Source: Eubacteriales bacterium (lineage in GTDB: Bacteria; Bacillota_A; Clostridia; Christensenellales; Aristaeellaceae). From it: a DNA stretch of 6,079 nucleotides. The translations under genes were made by a program, and so were the position numbers. Positions within the stretch are counted from its first letter, which is position 1, and each line of letters starts with the position of its first letter. The stretch lies in NCBI GenBank assembly GCA_030528845.1, contig JAUMYC010000151.1, forward strand, positions 1 to 6,079. The letters run 5' to 3'. This document shows, in pieces, positions 5,982-6,079 of this stretch. The notes under the pieces are model-generated. The model had not been told where the DNA came from. It worked only from the letters and a program-made list of their open reading frames with translations, and did not search any database.

Positions 5982-6021
5982 AAAAAGCAGTCTCCTGCGC
6001 GGAGGCTGCTTTTTGTGTTTT
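5982..6021. terminator. Second, nearly symmetrical terminator hairpin
   Basis: A 14-bp stem pairs 5982-5995 (AAAAAGCAGTCTCC) with 6001-6014 (GGAGGCTGCTTTTT), with one G-T wobble and the loop TGCGC. The A-run and T-run at its ends make it able to stop transcription from either side. It lies only 14 bp past the first terminator's T-run. It may back that one up or serve a minus-strand gene beyond the window. Confidence 0.85.
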
Positions 6022-6027
6022 GGAAGC

Positions 6028-6079
6028 GGGCGAGAGCAAGGGTCGCCCCTACGGGATGTGCGGTTTACGGGCGAGCGCG
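6028..6079. repeat. Start of a short GGGCGA/TCGCCC inverted-repeat element
   Basis: GGGCGA (6028-6033) and TCGCCC (6043-6048) form a 6-bp inverted repeat, followed by CCTACGGG-type sequence. A further GGGCGA at 6069-6074, 41 bp after the first, appears to begin a second unit cut by the window edge. Its non-coding place after two terminators and its layout recall intergenic palindromic repeats common in gut Clostridia. That likeness is from memory and only a fragment is visible here. Confidence 0.45.

Noticed and set aside
1..6079. CRISPR array, tRNA, rRNA or insertion sequence
   Set aside because: No spaced direct repeats, cloverleaf, rRNA segment, transposase frame or terminal inverted repeats were recognised.

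Overview
The window is a GC-rich, gene-dense bacterial segment. It most likely comes from a high-GC member of the Clostridia (Bacillota). The signs are strong Shine-Dalgarno sites, GTG and TTG starts, tight gene overlaps, a Bacillus-type xanthine phosphoribosyltransferase, an SH3b-repeat secreted protein and hairpin-plus-T terminators. No species is claimed. There are six complete protein genes and one 5'-truncated gene. No tRNA, rRNA, CRISPR array or insertion sequence was seen.

Region 1 (1-1390, + strand): the C-terminal end of a CobW/COG0523-type metal-handling GTPase, with a very histidine-rich linker, is followed 11 bp later by a second, divergent CobW-like P-loop protein. The C-terminal third of that second protein resembles the CC-motif domain of YcgQ/TIGR03943 proteins (DUF1980). 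The pair looks like the tail of a metal (probably zinc) homeostasis operon that begins outside the window. It ends in a strong two-way terminator shared with the convergent gene.

Region 2 (1397-2536): a minus-strand AEC (auxin efflux carrier) family permease, then a divergent control region with two well-formed sigma-A-type promoters facing apart. A perfect 15-bp inverted repeat covers the permease -10 box and is a likely operator.

Region 3 (2537-5206, + strand): a three-gene, overlapping unit made of xpt (xanthine phosphoribosyltransferase), a HAD-IIA phosphatase and an O-antigen ligase-like membrane protein. Overlaps of 8 bp and 4 bp imply translational coupling. No purine riboswitch fits in the short xpt leader. 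The unit ends in an elaborate hairpin before a T-tract.

Region 4 (5207-6079): a secreted protein with three SH3b repeats, with its own strong ribosome binding site and a codon preference unlike the upstream gene. Two terminators follow in tandem. The window ends in a short inverted-repeat element, GGGCGA...TCGCCC, with the start of a second copy at the edge.

Most genes here belong to known families. The features most worth a second look are the CobW/YcgQ-like fusion with its degraded GTP-specificity motif, the palindrome in the permease promoter, and the alternative pairing possible in the SH3b leader.
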